A stretch of DNA of 64,000 nucleotides from Klebsiella sp. BIGb0407 (lineage in GTDB: Bacteria; Pseudomonadota; Gammaproteobacteria; Enterobacterales; Enterobacteriaceae): positions 310,001 through 374,000 of the forward strand of contig NZ_JANUEQ010000003.1 in the NCBI RefSeq assembly GCF_024807845.1, given 5' to 3'. The notes below the pieces were generated by a model, which was not told where the DNA came from, did not search any database, and saw only the letters and a program-made list of their open reading frames with translations. Shown here piece by piece: positions 27,029 through 35,849 of the stretch. Each line of letters starts with the position of its first letter. The stretch's first letter is position 1. The translations under genes and the position numbers were made by a program.

Positions 27029-27877
27029 ATACAGTAATAACCCTTACAACACACCTCTCAGGGCCGCTCTGTGGCTGGTTATTGCCGTTTTTTTGCTGAA
27101 ACCAACGGATACAATCGCCGTGAAGAAAGATGCGCCAGAGGCCGATTAATGAGGGTTTAATGGGGAAATTGTGAGGAATATGTGAAGGAAGAAATCGGTA
27201 GATTGACTCATTTTACTGACCTTATTTTTCTCCAGAAAAAATGGAAAATATTTTTTATCAGCAAAAAAATAGCACATTTTGCTAAAATTTCGGGAGCTTC
27301 TGGTAGCCATCCGCCAGGATTCCGTTTAGCTAACAGGTTAAGGTAAGTTTCTCAGCGAGTTACACGAAAAATTGAGTAAGAAGTCACCTTCTGGAATTTA
27401 TAAAGCAATATTTAATTATTTTATCACTGAGTTTAACTAATAACATTTAGCATATTTTTGTTTATTGACGGCTATTAGCAGAGTAATTTATCGAAACAGA
27501 ATGTTAGTTAAAATAAAAAGTCTTCTGTAATAAGACGATAAAGTGATTTTATTAACAGGAAACTATTAGTTATTACTGGCTACATATATCATTCATTTAA
27601 AACATTACATATGAAAACAGAATAAAACCCAATAAATAAATTTAATAATGTTGATAAAAAATCACAGCTATGGCAAATTTTCATTATCTTAACAACACCG
27701 GGAAATCTTATTTCACAATCATTCCTAAACACTTCAAACATCGTAATAAAAACAATCACAACACCATGAATTATAAAACAAAACACTATATTAAAAGACT
27801 AATTGTAATTCTATAGAAAGCATCAAACACATCAACCTTTTTATTTAACCGGTATTTATTGCATAAGGAAATGCACC
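27029..27877. other. Long AT-rich intergenic region, no convincing gene
   Basis: About 850 bp. A GC-richer patch (27058-27150) has an open frame reading ALWLVIAVFLLKP...KKDAPEAD then stop. It looks like the tail of a small membrane protein but has no start codon, so it is perhaps a gene relic. The rest, especially 27380-27830, is extremely AT-rich. A 65-codon frame at 27589-27786 on the minus strand has no SD and biased composition, and I consider it spurious. The plus-strand promoter of the barrel gene at 27878 must lie here. Confidence 0.5.
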
Positions 27878-28714
27878 TTGAACCGATACTCTCTGTTAAT
27901 TGTACTTCCTCTCATTGGCTTGCAAACCGTCAATGCAGCACCTTCAACCCCTATCCAGATTCCTGTTGAAGAAGAAAGGCAACCCTGGGTATTTCAGATC
28001 AGTCCATTTATCTGGGCTGCAGGCATCAGCGGCAGAGTCGCTCCTTTTCAGCGCGGAGAAACGGTCGAGGTTAATCAGTCCTTTTCTGAAGTTTTGAGTA
28101 ACCTTAATCTGGGAAGTTTTACCAATATCTGGGCACGAAACGGGCGTTTAGTTTTCTCCGGTAATATCATGTATGCCGACGGTACTGACCGTCAGACATA
28201 CAATGATTTACCCGCATTCCAGGTACCAGGGATCACAGGCGTTATCCCCCAGGGTACGCACATCAGTGGCCGAGCCGACTCCACTCAATTTATGACGACC
28301 ATGATGGGTGGCTATCGCATCAAAGACACACCGCATTACACACTCGATTTACTAGGAGGACTCCGTTACTGGTTCATCAGAAATAACGTCAGAGTGAATG
28401 CAAGCCACCCTTCAATTGGCGATCAGCGCGTCTCCTACGGTGAAAAATTCTGGTGGATAGACCCGCTAATTGGTGCCAGAGGCTTTGTCCCTGTCACCGA
28501 CAATATTTCTTTTATGTCTGAGATTGATGCCGGAGGATTCGGTATAGGGTCTGAGTACACCTGGTCGGTGCTATCCACCGTTAATTATACTTTTGCCAAC
28601 AGCCTTACGCTCTCAGCAGGCTATAAGGCTTTTAAAGTTAATTACGACCGCAGCGGCCATGTCCATGACATATTGCAAAGTGGCCCGGTGCTGGGACTGA
28701 CATGGAGTTTCTGA
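27878..28714 (+). CDS. Outer-membrane protein of OmpW/OMP_b-brl type, unidentified
   Basis: 278 aa from a TTG start with an AAGGAA SD at 27865-27870. No in-frame ATG precedes it (the ATG at 27871 is out of frame). The signal peptide is residues 1-20 (IGLQTVNA before APSTPIQ). The mature protein begins with WVFQISPFIWAAGISGRVAPF, a pattern common in putative outer-membrane proteins of about 260 aa. It continues with alternating strands (MMGGYRIKDTPHYTLDLLGGLRYWF, NSLTLSAGYKAFKVNYDR) and ends in LGLTWSF with the aromatic terminus of barrels. It is monocistronic between an AT-rich region and a terminator. The function is unknown; a channel for hydrophobic compounds is one possibility. Confidence 0.7.
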   Translation: MNRYSLLIVLPLIGLQTVNAAPSTPIQIPVEEERQPWVFQISPFIWAAGISGRVAPFQRGETVEVNQSFSEVLSNLNLGSFTNIWARNGRLVFSGNIMYADGTDRQTYNDLPAFQVPGITGVIPQGTHISGRADSTQFMTTMMGGYRIKDTPHYTLDLLGGLRYWFIRNNVRVNASHPSIGDQRVSYGEKFWWIDPLIGARGFVPVTDNISFMSEIDAGGFGIGSEYTWSVLSTVNYTFANSLTLSAGYKAFKVNYDRSGHVHDILQSGPVLGLTWSF

Positions 28715-28730
28715 CTCAGTAGAGAGGGAT

Positions 28731-28760
28731 AAACAGAGGTGTATCTATGCACCTCTGTTT
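28731..28760. terminator. Bidirectional terminator between the barrel gene and fhuF-like gene
   Basis: AAACAGAGGTG (28731-28741) pairs perfectly with CACCTCTGTTT (28750-28760) around an 8-base loop, in the gap between two convergent genes. T-runs close the stem on both strands. Confidence 0.75.
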
Positions 28761-28780
28761 CAGACTGATGAGGCATTATT

Positions 28781-29557
28781 TTATTTCTTATGGCCGGTTG
28801 CAGCCTCGATATTCTTGGTAATAAGAAGCGGGCAATTATGGCAATATTCAACAGGACTGGTTGCTTTATAATAAAAACAACAGGTCCGGCGAAAACGGAC
28901 TTTTTCGCCAGTAGCCGTTTGTTTCAGTGGCCGGTTAAATCGTTTTAATGGATTCCAGGGCAGACCAAATACCGTCGCATCAGCCTGCCTTAATAACCAG
29001 TCATAATCCGCCTGACAGCGTTGTGCCTGTTCCGAGTCAAGACCCTCCATCCTTCCCCGATACAGGGAATAAACGCGAACTGCGATATTCTCCCAGAGTA
29101 TTTGGACTGGGATACCACTAACCTGCGACAAAACATTCAATAATGGCGAGAGAAAGTCTTTGAATAATGCCCCAACAATAGCTTCACGCCATTGGTCACG
29201 CCCCTCACAGGGAGCAATACTCTCGGTCATATCTGCCGGTAATGAGGAGGTCCATAGTCCGTCATCATGCGCATATTCTAGCTGGCTGCCTGAAAGTGAC
29301 AGAATTAATCCTTTATCGAATACGCTCATCGCATACAACACATTACCGGTGGTAAGAAAGGCTAACCGTTTAACATATAATGAGGCGGTAATGGCCAGGT
29401 CAGGAGCATCTATCAACGGCATAATCGTCGTTAACATGCGGCGGCAAGTATCAGTATCAAGTAAAGAATCTGCCGCGATGCTACGAACATCAGCTTCATT
29501 GCACCTGCGCAGACGAAAAGAAGTGTATAAATAGGATCGTTCAGCAGGCGTTAGCAT
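28781..29557 (-). CDS. FhuF-like ferric siderophore reductase
   Basis: 258 aa. The decisive feature is the C-terminal cysteine motif CC (226-227), x11, C239, x2, C242 in RTCCFYYKA...EYCHNCPLL. It holds the [2Fe-2S] cluster of FhuF, which has nearly the same CC-x10-C-x2-C spacing. Such proteins reduce and release iron from hydroxamate siderophores in the cytosol. The gene overlaps the 3' end of the ATPase gene by 17 bp and has a CGGAG SD. It is the last gene of a receptor-SBP-permease-ATPase operon, which supports import of a hydroxamate or mixed citrate-hydroxamate siderophore. Confidence 0.85.
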   Translation of the reverse strand: MLTPAERSYLYTSFRLRRCNEADVRSIAADSLLDTDTCRRMLTTIMPLIDAPDLAITASLYVKRLAFLTTGNVLYAMSVFDKGLILSLSGSQLEYAHDDGLWTSSLPADMTESIAPCEGRDQWREAIVGALFKDFLSPLLNVLSQVSGIPVQILWENIAVRVYSLYRGRMEGLDSEQAQRCQADYDWLLRQADATVFGLPWNPLKRFNRPLKQTATGEKVRFRRTCCFYYKATSPVEYCHNCPLLITKNIEAATGHKK

Positions 29558-30338
29558 TCAATGCTCCGGGAAACGGAATACACAAAGGAGTATTGAAAAA
29601 AGGATCATCGATAATCTTGCAGCGTAGATTAAATACTGTGTTAACCAGCGCTTCATTCATAATATCTTGTGGTTTACCCTGGGCATAAATCCCCCCAAGA
29701 TGCACCGCGACCAGATTATCGGCATAACGGCAGGCCAGATTAAGGTCATGAAGAACCATAATGATGGTTTTATTCTGTTTTTGATTCAGCTCACGCAGCA
29801 ATTCCAGGATCTCTATCTGGTGCGCCAGGTCTAAATAGGTCGTAGGTTCATCCAGCAGCAGGTAGTTAGTATCCTGTGCCAGCGTCATGGCAATCCAGAC
29901 CCGCTGGCGCTGTCCGCCGGATAATGCGTCTACGGCTGAATGTTGTAATGCATAAGTATCGGTAAGACGTAATGCTTCATCGACCTGCTTTTCATCTTCT
30001 TCTGACCATTGCCGCAGCCAGTTCTGATAAGGAAAACGACCAAGACTAATCAGCTGACGAACGGTAACCCCCTCTGGCGCAACGGGTGTTTGCGGCAAAA
30101 TTGCCAGCTTACGCGCAATCTGAGCGGTATTACTGGCATGAATATCCTCACCATCCAGAATAACAGCGCCAGACTGAGGTATCAGTAACCTTGCCATAGA
30201 TTTAAGTAACGTACTCTTACCGCAGCCATTGCTGCCTATCAGCACCGATATTTTATGTGCCGGCAAGGTTAAATCGAGATTATCTATCACTTTTTTCTGC
30301 TGATAGCTGATACTCAGATTTTGGGTTAAAAGAGACAC
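29541..30338 (-). CDS. Iron-siderophore ABC transporter ATP-binding protein (FecE/FepC type)
   Basis: 265 aa cytosolic ATPase. It has Walker A GSNGCGKS, LAILPQTPVAPEGVTVRQLISLGRFPYQ (the FecE/FhuC-specific Q-loop region), signature LSGGQRQR, and Walker B YLLLDEPTTYLDLAHQ followed by VLHDLN. All are typical of the iron-siderophore/cobalamin class. It lies 15 bp after the second permease gene and works with the two FecCD-type permeases. Confidence 0.93.
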   Translation of the reverse strand: MSLLTQNLSISYQQKKVIDNLDLTLPAHKISVLIGSNGCGKSTLLKSMARLLIPQSGAVILDGEDIHASNTAQIARKLAILPQTPVAPEGVTVRQLISLGRFPYQNWLRQWSEEDEKQVDEALRLTDTYALQHSAVDALSGGQRQRVWIAMTLAQDTNYLLLDEPTTYLDLAHQIEILELLRELNQKQNKTIIMVLHDLNLACRYADNLVAVHLGGIYAQGKPQDIMNEALVNTVFNLRCKIIDDPFFNTPLCIPFPGALNANAC

Positions 30339-30353
30339 ATTTTCTCCATCAGG

Positions 30354-31385
30354 TTATGTCCGCTGCCGAATAAGTAACCATAAAAATAACGGGGCCCCAG
30401 CCAGAGCAACAAAAATACCCGCGGGCAGGTCTGCGGGTAGAAATAGCGTTCTGGCAAGGAGATCGGCAATAATCACCATACATCCGCCGCAACAGGCCGT
30501 TATCAATAGCTGACTGAAAAATCCACTGCGAACAATCAATCTGGCGAGGTGCGGGGCTATTAAACCAACAAAGGCCATTGCACCCACTAACGAAATAGCG
30601 CCACCTGATAAAATCACACAAGCCAGAAGTAATAATATCCTGCGAGGGTGGATTGATACCCCCAGACCAATCGCAAGATGATCATTCAGCTGGAGTATTT
30701 TCATATAGCGAAGTAGCATCAGCAAAATTGGCAGAGCCCATAAATAGATGCCCAGCAACTGGCGTACTTTCTCCCAGCTTGCGGCATAAACACTGCCACT
30801 CAGCCATACCCAGGCTGAAAAAGTCGTCGTTAGCGGACTAAAAACGAGAATCAGCGTGACCCCGGCACCGGCAAGAGCCGAAACTCCTACCCCGGTAAGA
30901 ATTAGCCTTAAGGGAGTGGCACCACTACGCCATGAAAGCAGGAAAATTAATCCGACTGCTACGGCTGCACCGGTCATGGCCGCATAGGGCATTGGCGAGC
31001 TACCGTACTTGAGGCTAAAAAATGATAACCAGACTAATGCTCCGACACTGGCTCCCGTTGTGACACCAAGCGTATCCGGCGACGCCAGGGGATTACGTAC
31101 CAGGGTCTGCATAATGAGTCCTGCAATACCTAATCCTCCGCCAGCAAGTAAGGCGAGAATGACACGCGGCAGTCGCAGTTCATGCAAAATAAAACTCTGC
31201 GCGCTGGTATCCGGCTCAAACAGCAATTTCAGAGTTTGCGGTAGACTGAAAACCACTTCGCCAATACTCAATGCGCTAACGATAATTAATAGCGTGGCAG
31301 TGCAGCACAGCAGAAAAACCGGTAGAAGAGCCGGCGAATACTCACGCTGTAATGGGCCACAACGGAAAATCTGGCTATCAGGCAT
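30354..31385 (-). CDS. Iron-siderophore ABC transporter permease (FecD/FepG type)
   Basis: 343 aa, FecCD family, about ten membrane helices. Typical segments are ELRLPRVILALLAGGGLGIAGLIMQTLVRNPLASPDTLGVTTGAS in the N-terminal third and SLVGAMAFVGLIAPHLARLIV, followed by LPADLPAGIFVALAGAPLFLWLLIRQR at the end. It overlaps the other permease gene by 8 bp. The two permeases form the inner-membrane channel. Confidence 0.92.
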   Translation of the reverse strand: MPDSQIFRCGPLQREYSPALLPVFLLCCTATLLIIVSALSIGEVVFSLPQTLKLLFEPDTSAQSFILHELRLPRVILALLAGGGLGIAGLIMQTLVRNPLASPDTLGVTTGASVGALVWLSFFSLKYGSSPMPYAAMTGAAVAVGLIFLLSWRSGATPLRLILTGVGVSALAGAGVTLILVFSPLTTTFSAWVWLSGSVYAASWEKVRQLLGIYLWALPILLMLLRYMKILQLNDHLAIGLGVSIHPRRILLLLACVILSGGAISLVGAMAFVGLIAPHLARLIVRSGFFSQLLITACCGGCMVIIADLLARTLFLPADLPAGIFVALAGAPLFLWLLIRQRT

Positions 31386-32361
31386 ATTTTCCTCCGCGCT
31401 GGGCTAACAGAATAAAAAATGGCGCGCCCATCAAAGCGGTCATCACCCCGACAGGGACTTCCTGAGGTAAAATAACGATTCGGGCAAGAATATCTGCCGC
31501 AAGCAACAATAATGCACCAAGCAGAGCACAAGCAGGCAAGGAGCGGTTAAGATGACTGCCAAATAGCTGGCGGGCAATGTGCGGTACAATAAGACCGATA
31601 AAACCGATATTCCCCGCAAGGGCAACGGCACAACCTGCCAGACCCACCACCATAATGCTGGCGAGTAAACGCACCCGCGCAATATTCTGACCCAATCCTC
31701 GGGCAATATCTTCCCCGGCATTGAGCACGCTCATCTGTCCGGCAAACATACAGGCCAGAATGACCAATACCCCTCCGAAAATTAATACCGGATAGATGCT
31801 GGCACCATCACTTCGGGCAAGGCTTCCCGCCAGCCAGAAAAGCATGGTATCAAGACTCTCTTGATCGATAACCAGAATAGCCTGGGTAAAAGCATTACAC
31901 AGAGCCGTAATGGCTACCCCTGCCAGTACCAGACGCAATGGATTAAGCTGCCCGTTACTGACTTTGCTCGCAAACCACACCAGTGTTCCGGTCGCACATG
32001 CACCGCAGAAAGCCAGTAGTAAGCTACTTCCGGGAGTGCTTATGGCAAAAAAACTACCGGCAAAAACAATGAATAATGCTGCTCCAGCGTTGACACCAAA
32101 CAGCCCCGGAGAAGCCAGCGGGTTACGCGTCAAGGCTTGCATTAATCCACCGGCAACGGCAAGAAAGGCGCCTACTCCCATTGCCAGTAAAGTCCGGGGG
32201 ATCCTGGAGGTGTGAATAATAATATCAACGGTACGGGTTGGGTCATTGTGGAATAACGCATTCATCAGTTGCGTTAAAGAGTAGAATTGAGGGCCCGTCA
32301 TCAGGCTCAGAATTACCAGAATAATCAATAAAATAGTACCTGAGAATAGTCCTTTTCTCAT
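31378..32361 (-). CDS. Iron-siderophore ABC transporter permease (FecC/FepD type)
   Basis: 327 aa, FecCD family. Segments include HTSRIPRTLLAMGVGAFLAVAGGLMQALTRNPLASPGLFGVNAGA and GNIGFIGLIVPHIARQLFGS, ending with PVGVMTALMGAPFFILLAQRGGKYA. It overlaps the SBP gene by 4 bp (ATGA) upstream and the next permease downstream, so the proteins are made stoichiometrically. It is a heterodimer partner of the protein at 30354-31385. Confidence 0.92.
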   Translation of the reverse strand: MRKGLFSGTILLIILVILSLMTGPQFYSLTQLMNALFHNDPTRTVDIIIHTSRIPRTLLAMGVGAFLAVAGGLMQALTRNPLASPGLFGVNAGAALFIVFAGSFFAISTPGSSLLLAFCGACATGTLVWFASKVSNGQLNPLRLVLAGVAITALCNAFTQAILVIDQESLDTMLFWLAGSLARSDGASIYPVLIFGGVLVILACMFAGQMSVLNAGEDIARGLGQNIARVRLLASIMVVGLAGCAVALAGNIGFIGLIVPHIARQLFGSHLNRSLPACALLGALLLLAADILARIVILPQEVPVGVMTALMGAPFFILLAQRGGKYA

Positions 32362-33266
32362 GCCTTCCGCCCTATCATGGCGTTATCAACATCGGTTAGT
32401 ATCTGGTTTGCACCGAGAATGCCACCCGATAAACTCCAGGGAACGCTATCGACTTCCCATAACTGGTTCATTTTTACCGCTTTCAGCTGTTTCCACAGAG
32501 GATGAGCAACCAGGCTGTGATACTGACGAGTAATTGCCGGGCTATTGGCGCGTAACAAAATAAAAAAGATATCCGCATCCAGCAGCGGAATATTTTCCAT
32601 GCTGGAAAAACGGATTGATGAATTGCGCGTCTGGGTATCTTGCTCCTGCCAGCCAAAACCCAGTTCAGACATTACTGAGCCTGGAAAACTATGAGCGGTA
32701 TAGCGACGAATATGATCGGGGCGGATTTCAATCACGGAAACCTGCGGAGGTGCCGGAGAAGTAAACTGTTTTCCAACCCGTTCGCGAATGATAGCGGTCC
32801 GCTGTGACCACTCAGTCAGTAATTCACTGCCACGATCCGTTAACGACAGGCTTTCCGCCACAACCTGTAATGTTTTCTTAAATTCAAAAACATCGTCCAG
32901 CAACATGACCGGAGCAATCTTTTCCATCAAGGGAGCGACATCCTGGTGACGAAAACGCGAGGCAAAAATGATATCAGGTTTAATGAGGGCAATTTTCTCA
33001 AGCGAAGGCTGGGTTTCCAGCCCTAACTGCGGGACGCCAGAAAGGTAAGGACGCAGATAGCGATAAACCGGTTTTTCCGCCCAGGATTCCACAATACCGT
33101 CGGGCGTCACGCCCAATGCCACCAAACTATCCGTTGATCCCTGGAACAAGGAAACGACGCGCGGCTGGCGAGAAGGCGCTGCAAATAATGTAGGCGAAAC
33201 ACTGCCCAGCAATAACGCCTGCAAGCAACGACGACGCAAGAGCGAAAACGGATAATCATTTTTCAT
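32358..33266 (-). CDS. Iron-siderophore ABC transporter substrate-binding protein (FhuD/FecB type)
   Basis: 302 aa. The N-terminus LLRRRCLQALLLGSVSPTLFAAPS has an arginine cluster followed by a hydrophobic stretch, as in FhuD-like proteins that may use Tat or Sec. The periplasmic-binding domain shows RVVSLFQGSTDSLVALGVTPDGIVESW, PSLEKIALIKPDIIFASRF and the C-terminal VPWSLSGGILGANQIL. It is the receptor delivering the ferric siderophore to the FecCD-type permeases. It follows the outer-membrane receptor gene after 38 bp. Confidence 0.9.
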   Translation of the reverse strand: MKNDYPFSLLRRRCLQALLLGSVSPTLFAAPSRQPRVVSLFQGSTDSLVALGVTPDGIVESWAEKPVYRYLRPYLSGVPQLGLETQPSLEKIALIKPDIIFASRFRHQDVAPLMEKIAPVMLLDDVFEFKKTLQVVAESLSLTDRGSELLTEWSQRTAIIRERVGKQFTSPAPPQVSVIEIRPDHIRRYTAHSFPGSVMSELGFGWQEQDTQTRNSSIRFSSMENIPLLDADIFFILLRANSPAITRQYHSLVAHPLWKQLKAVKMNQLWEVDSVPWSLSGGILGANQILTDVDNAMIGRKA

Positions 33267-33304
33267 TATTAATACTATTGCCCCCGGTTAGGGGGCAATC
33301 CTAA

Positions 33305-35401
33305 TCAAAAATCAATACTGTAACCCAGTGTCGCAGTACGGCCACGCCCTGCAAAATAACGATCCGGATCAACAGAAGCACTTTGCGAATAATACGTGAT
33401 GTACTGTTTATTCAACAGATTACTGACACCAAGGCTTAACTTACCATGAGGCAGGCGATAAGCGACGGCAGCATCAACTAATGCATAACCGGAAAAGTCT
33501 TTATTCTGATCGTCAAAGGTTTTACCCAAAGCCCAGTTGGCCTGTAAGAAGGTACTTAGCTTTGGATCCCAGTTAGCAGACCAGCTGGCAATGATACGAT
33601 CGGGTGCGATATTTAAACCATCCAGTTTCGCATCAAGCTGTCCGTCGTCATTACTGTCATAACGACCGCGCATATGTGACCAGGCAAGCGTTAATTTATG
33701 ATCCTCATTAGGACGATAACCCGCACTGATTTCCATGCCATCTATTTCAGTTTTTTCACGACGGGCAACAAAGGCATCGTCCAGTAATTCAACCCGACTT
33801 CCCAGTTTTGAAGTTGATTTATAATAGCTGGCTTCAAAATCAAATGCAGATTGTTGGACCCGAATACCGACTTCGCTGTTTTTTGTGACGATTGGCTGTA
33901 AACCACTGTAATCGTCCAGTCTGACGCCCGGAGTATCAATACCGCGCAATACACGACCCACATCAGGAACCGTAAAACCTTCATTATAACTGGCGAATAA
34001 ACTCACTGGCTCAAATAGCGTCCAGACAATACCCGCATTATACAATGTCTTATTAAACGTAGGGGTTCCGCCTTGAACACTGACATTATCGTTAGCCCAT
34101 ACCGTTTGATAACTATTAATATTCAAACGAGCGTACTCGTAACGTACTCCCCCGCTGAGCGTAACCGATTCTATCGGTGCATATTCCAGTTGCAGGAAAG
34201 GTGAGAGATCGGTGTATTTTATTTCAGGAACGTAAGTACGTTTAGTCGACCACAGATCCTGTTTTGAGTTATCAAATAAGGTATCGAAGCCTACCGTAGC
34301 TTTAATTTTATCATCCCAGAGATCGTCTTTTGTCAGTGCAATTTTACTGCCGTATTTATCGGTATAAGCGCGGCTCTGATCGTACAGTGTACCGATAGGA
34401 GCAATGGTCGGATCCTGGAATGATGAAGAGTTAGTGGCTCCGAATAATGCCTCGTAGCGCTGATAGTAGAGCAGTGCCGTGAGTTTCATACCGGCAAAAT
34501 CATAATTATCGTAGGTGGTTCCCACCGTCCAGACATCGTTATGAGGTGCACTTCCTTCCGGTGTACCTCTCACGGATGTTGTCAGTAAACCAGCCGCGCG
34601 GTCACCTCTGACACTCAGATAATTATTTTTATTTTTTAATCTGTAACGGTTAATACTGAGCTGTACGCGCTGATCGTTATCCAGCCAGTATCCTACTTTC
34701 GCCATCATATCCCATGCGCGAGAATCCATCAGATCCCCCTGGGTATTATCAACCCCTATCGCATTGTTATTGGCATCTTTGAATAAACCCTGATCTTCAT
34801 AACTCAGGGCAAACATATAATCGAGATACTCTTCGCTACCATTCACGCTGTAGTTGGTTTTATAGGAAAGCGTATTGTGGTCAAGCTCTGAGGTCGGTGT
34901 GGTTGTTTCTATGCTGAAGTGCTGATTTACCTTACCTGGCTGGGCGCGTTTAGTAATGATATTAATAACACCCCCGGTTGCACCGATACCATTACTCGCA
35001 TTAGCCCCTTTAATCACTTCAATACGCTCGATCATTGAAGCATCGATCGTATGCATTTCACGCCCAGTTGGACGTAACGGATTTGATTGTGGGATACCGT
35101 CGATCATCACTAAGGGAGTTCGCCCCCTGAGTGTTTCACCACTACCTGATAGTTTTTGTCTGGAAGGCGAAAATGAGGGTAATAGGTTACTGAGGATCTG
35201 TGAAGTATCCGAAGTCAGCTCTCGCTGCTGCGCTATCTCTTTTGCGGTAATGATCTTAATAACCTGAGGTGAATCATTACTTGAGCCATCAGTACGGGTT
35301 GCACTGACAATCAATTCATCATCCGCATTTGTCGTGGTTTGTGCATAGACAGAGGAGGTCAGACACAACATCATCGCGGCGTATAAGGCGGTAAATCTCA
35401 T
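33305..35401 (-). CDS. TonB-dependent siderophore receptor, IutA-like
   Basis: 698 aa. The signal peptide is residues 1-20 (SSVYA before QTTTNADD). The TonB box is DELIVSATR (28-36). The plug has LPSFSPSRQKLSGSGETLRGR, MIDGIPQSNPLRPTGREMHTIDASMIERIEVIKGAN and GATGGVINIITKRAQPG. This plug and the following GVDNTQGDLMDSRAWDMMAKVGYWLD resemble aerobactin receptor IutA in layout. The barrel ends in TATLGYSIDF. It heads an operon with SBP, two permeases, ATPase and an FhuF-type reductase, so it imports a complete ferric siderophore, most likely a hydroxamate. No siderophore synthesis genes are nearby, suggesting use of xenosiderophores. Confidence 0.88.
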   Translation of the reverse strand: MRFTALYAAMMLCLTSSVYAQTTTNADDELIVSATRTDGSSNDSPQVIKIITAKEIAQQRELTSDTSQILSNLLPSFSPSRQKLSGSGETLRGRTPLVMIDGIPQSNPLRPTGREMHTIDASMIERIEVIKGANASNGIGATGGVINIITKRAQPGKVNQHFSIETTTPTSELDHNTLSYKTNYSVNGSEEYLDYMFALSYEDQGLFKDANNNAIGVDNTQGDLMDSRAWDMMAKVGYWLDNDQRVQLSINRYRLKNKNNYLSVRGDRAAGLLTTSVRGTPEGSAPHNDVWTVGTTYDNYDFAGMKLTALLYYQRYEALFGATNSSSFQDPTIAPIGTLYDQSRAYTDKYGSKIALTKDDLWDDKIKATVGFDTLFDNSKQDLWSTKRTYVPEIKYTDLSPFLQLEYAPIESVTLSGGVRYEYARLNINSYQTVWANDNVSVQGGTPTFNKTLYNAGIVWTLFEPVSLFASYNEGFTVPDVGRVLRGIDTPGVRLDDYSGLQPIVTKNSEVGIRVQQSAFDFEASYYKSTSKLGSRVELLDDAFVARREKTEIDGMEISAGYRPNEDHKLTLAWSHMRGRYDSNDDGQLDAKLDGLNIAPDRIIASWSANWDPKLSTFLQANWALGKTFDDQNKDFSGYALVDAAVAYRLPHGKLSLGVSNLLNKQYITYYSQSASVDPDRYFAGRGRTATLGYSIDF

Positions 35402-35421
35402 TAGAACAACCCTTAAATTAT

Positions 35422-35441
35422 CTTTTGGGCTACCCCAAAAG
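35422..35441 (-). other. Small hairpin in the leader of the IutA-like receptor gene
   Basis: CTTTTGGG (35422-35429) pairs with CCCAAAAG (35434-35441) around a 4-base loop, 20-40 bp before the receptor ATG. It could affect message stability or translation. Confidence 0.4.
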
Positions 35442-35479
35442 GGCAGTCAGAGAGAGAAAATCCTCACAATTTGAATAAA

Positions 35480-35498
35480 AATGATAATTATTTCAGTT
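35480..35498 (-). promoter_or_regulatory. Probable Fur box of the IutA-like receptor operon
   Basis: ATGATAATTATTTCA (from 35481) matches a 7-1-7 Fur motif (TGATAAT-N-ATTATCA) at most positions. TATTATCA follows at 35501-35508. It lies about 80 bp upstream of the ATG, in the expected promoter region. Confidence 0.6.
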
Positions 35499-35684
35499 TT
35501 TATTATCAACATGTAACTATAAATTATTAAAGAGTTTCGGAGTTGCCCTAAGAATCATCTTGAACGTTAGTCCCTATTTTCTATGCCTGTAAACTCGCCT
35601 CCCGCATATGCTTATAGCAGCATGCCCCCTTAGCCCTACCCCGCATTATGTTGTAATACAAAAATAAATATCGTATAACAAGCA

Positions 35685-35776
35685 TCTCCGAGGGGTGTCC
35701 TGTAATGGGCTGAGATGGCAGTAGTAATGCCGAACCCTTTGAACCTGATCTGGGTCATGCCAGCGAAGGGACGGGT
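35685..35776 (+). ncRNA. TPP riboswitch (THI element)
   Basis: All conserved parts of the thiamin-pyrophosphate aptamer are present in order: GAGGGGTGTCC (35690-35700), GGGCTGAGAT around the pyrimidine-sensor loop (35707-35716), and ACCCTTTGAACCTGATC followed by GGGTCATGCCAGCGAAGGGA (35734-35771). Helix P1 closes between 35688-35693 and the terminal AAGGGA. It controls tenA-thiZXY, whose first ATG is about 75 bp downstream. Confidence 0.95.
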
Positions 35777-35823
35777 TGTCAGGCACAGCTGTGCTTTGAC
35801 TCTTCACACCGCCGCGCACCCCG

Positions 35824-35847
35824 GATCTCCACCATTTTTTGGAGATC
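35824..35847 (+). promoter_or_regulatory. Shine-Dalgarno-sequestering hairpin of the TPP-controlled operon
   Basis: GATCTCC (35824-35830) pairs with GGAGATC (35841-35847). The right arm contains the tenA ribosome binding site (GGAG, 6 bases before the ATG at 35850), so the stem would block translation. This fits the translational mode of TPP riboswitches usual in enterobacteria. Confidence 0.65.
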
Positions 35848-35849
35848 TT

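Noticed and set aside
27589-27786. 65-codon minus-strand frame in the AT-rich gap
   Set aside because: No SD, composition dominated by AT-derived residues, no recognisable family.
35715-35849. N-terminal extension of tenA
   Set aside because: Would be translated from within the TPP aptamer; the ATG at 35850 has the SD and fits the family length.
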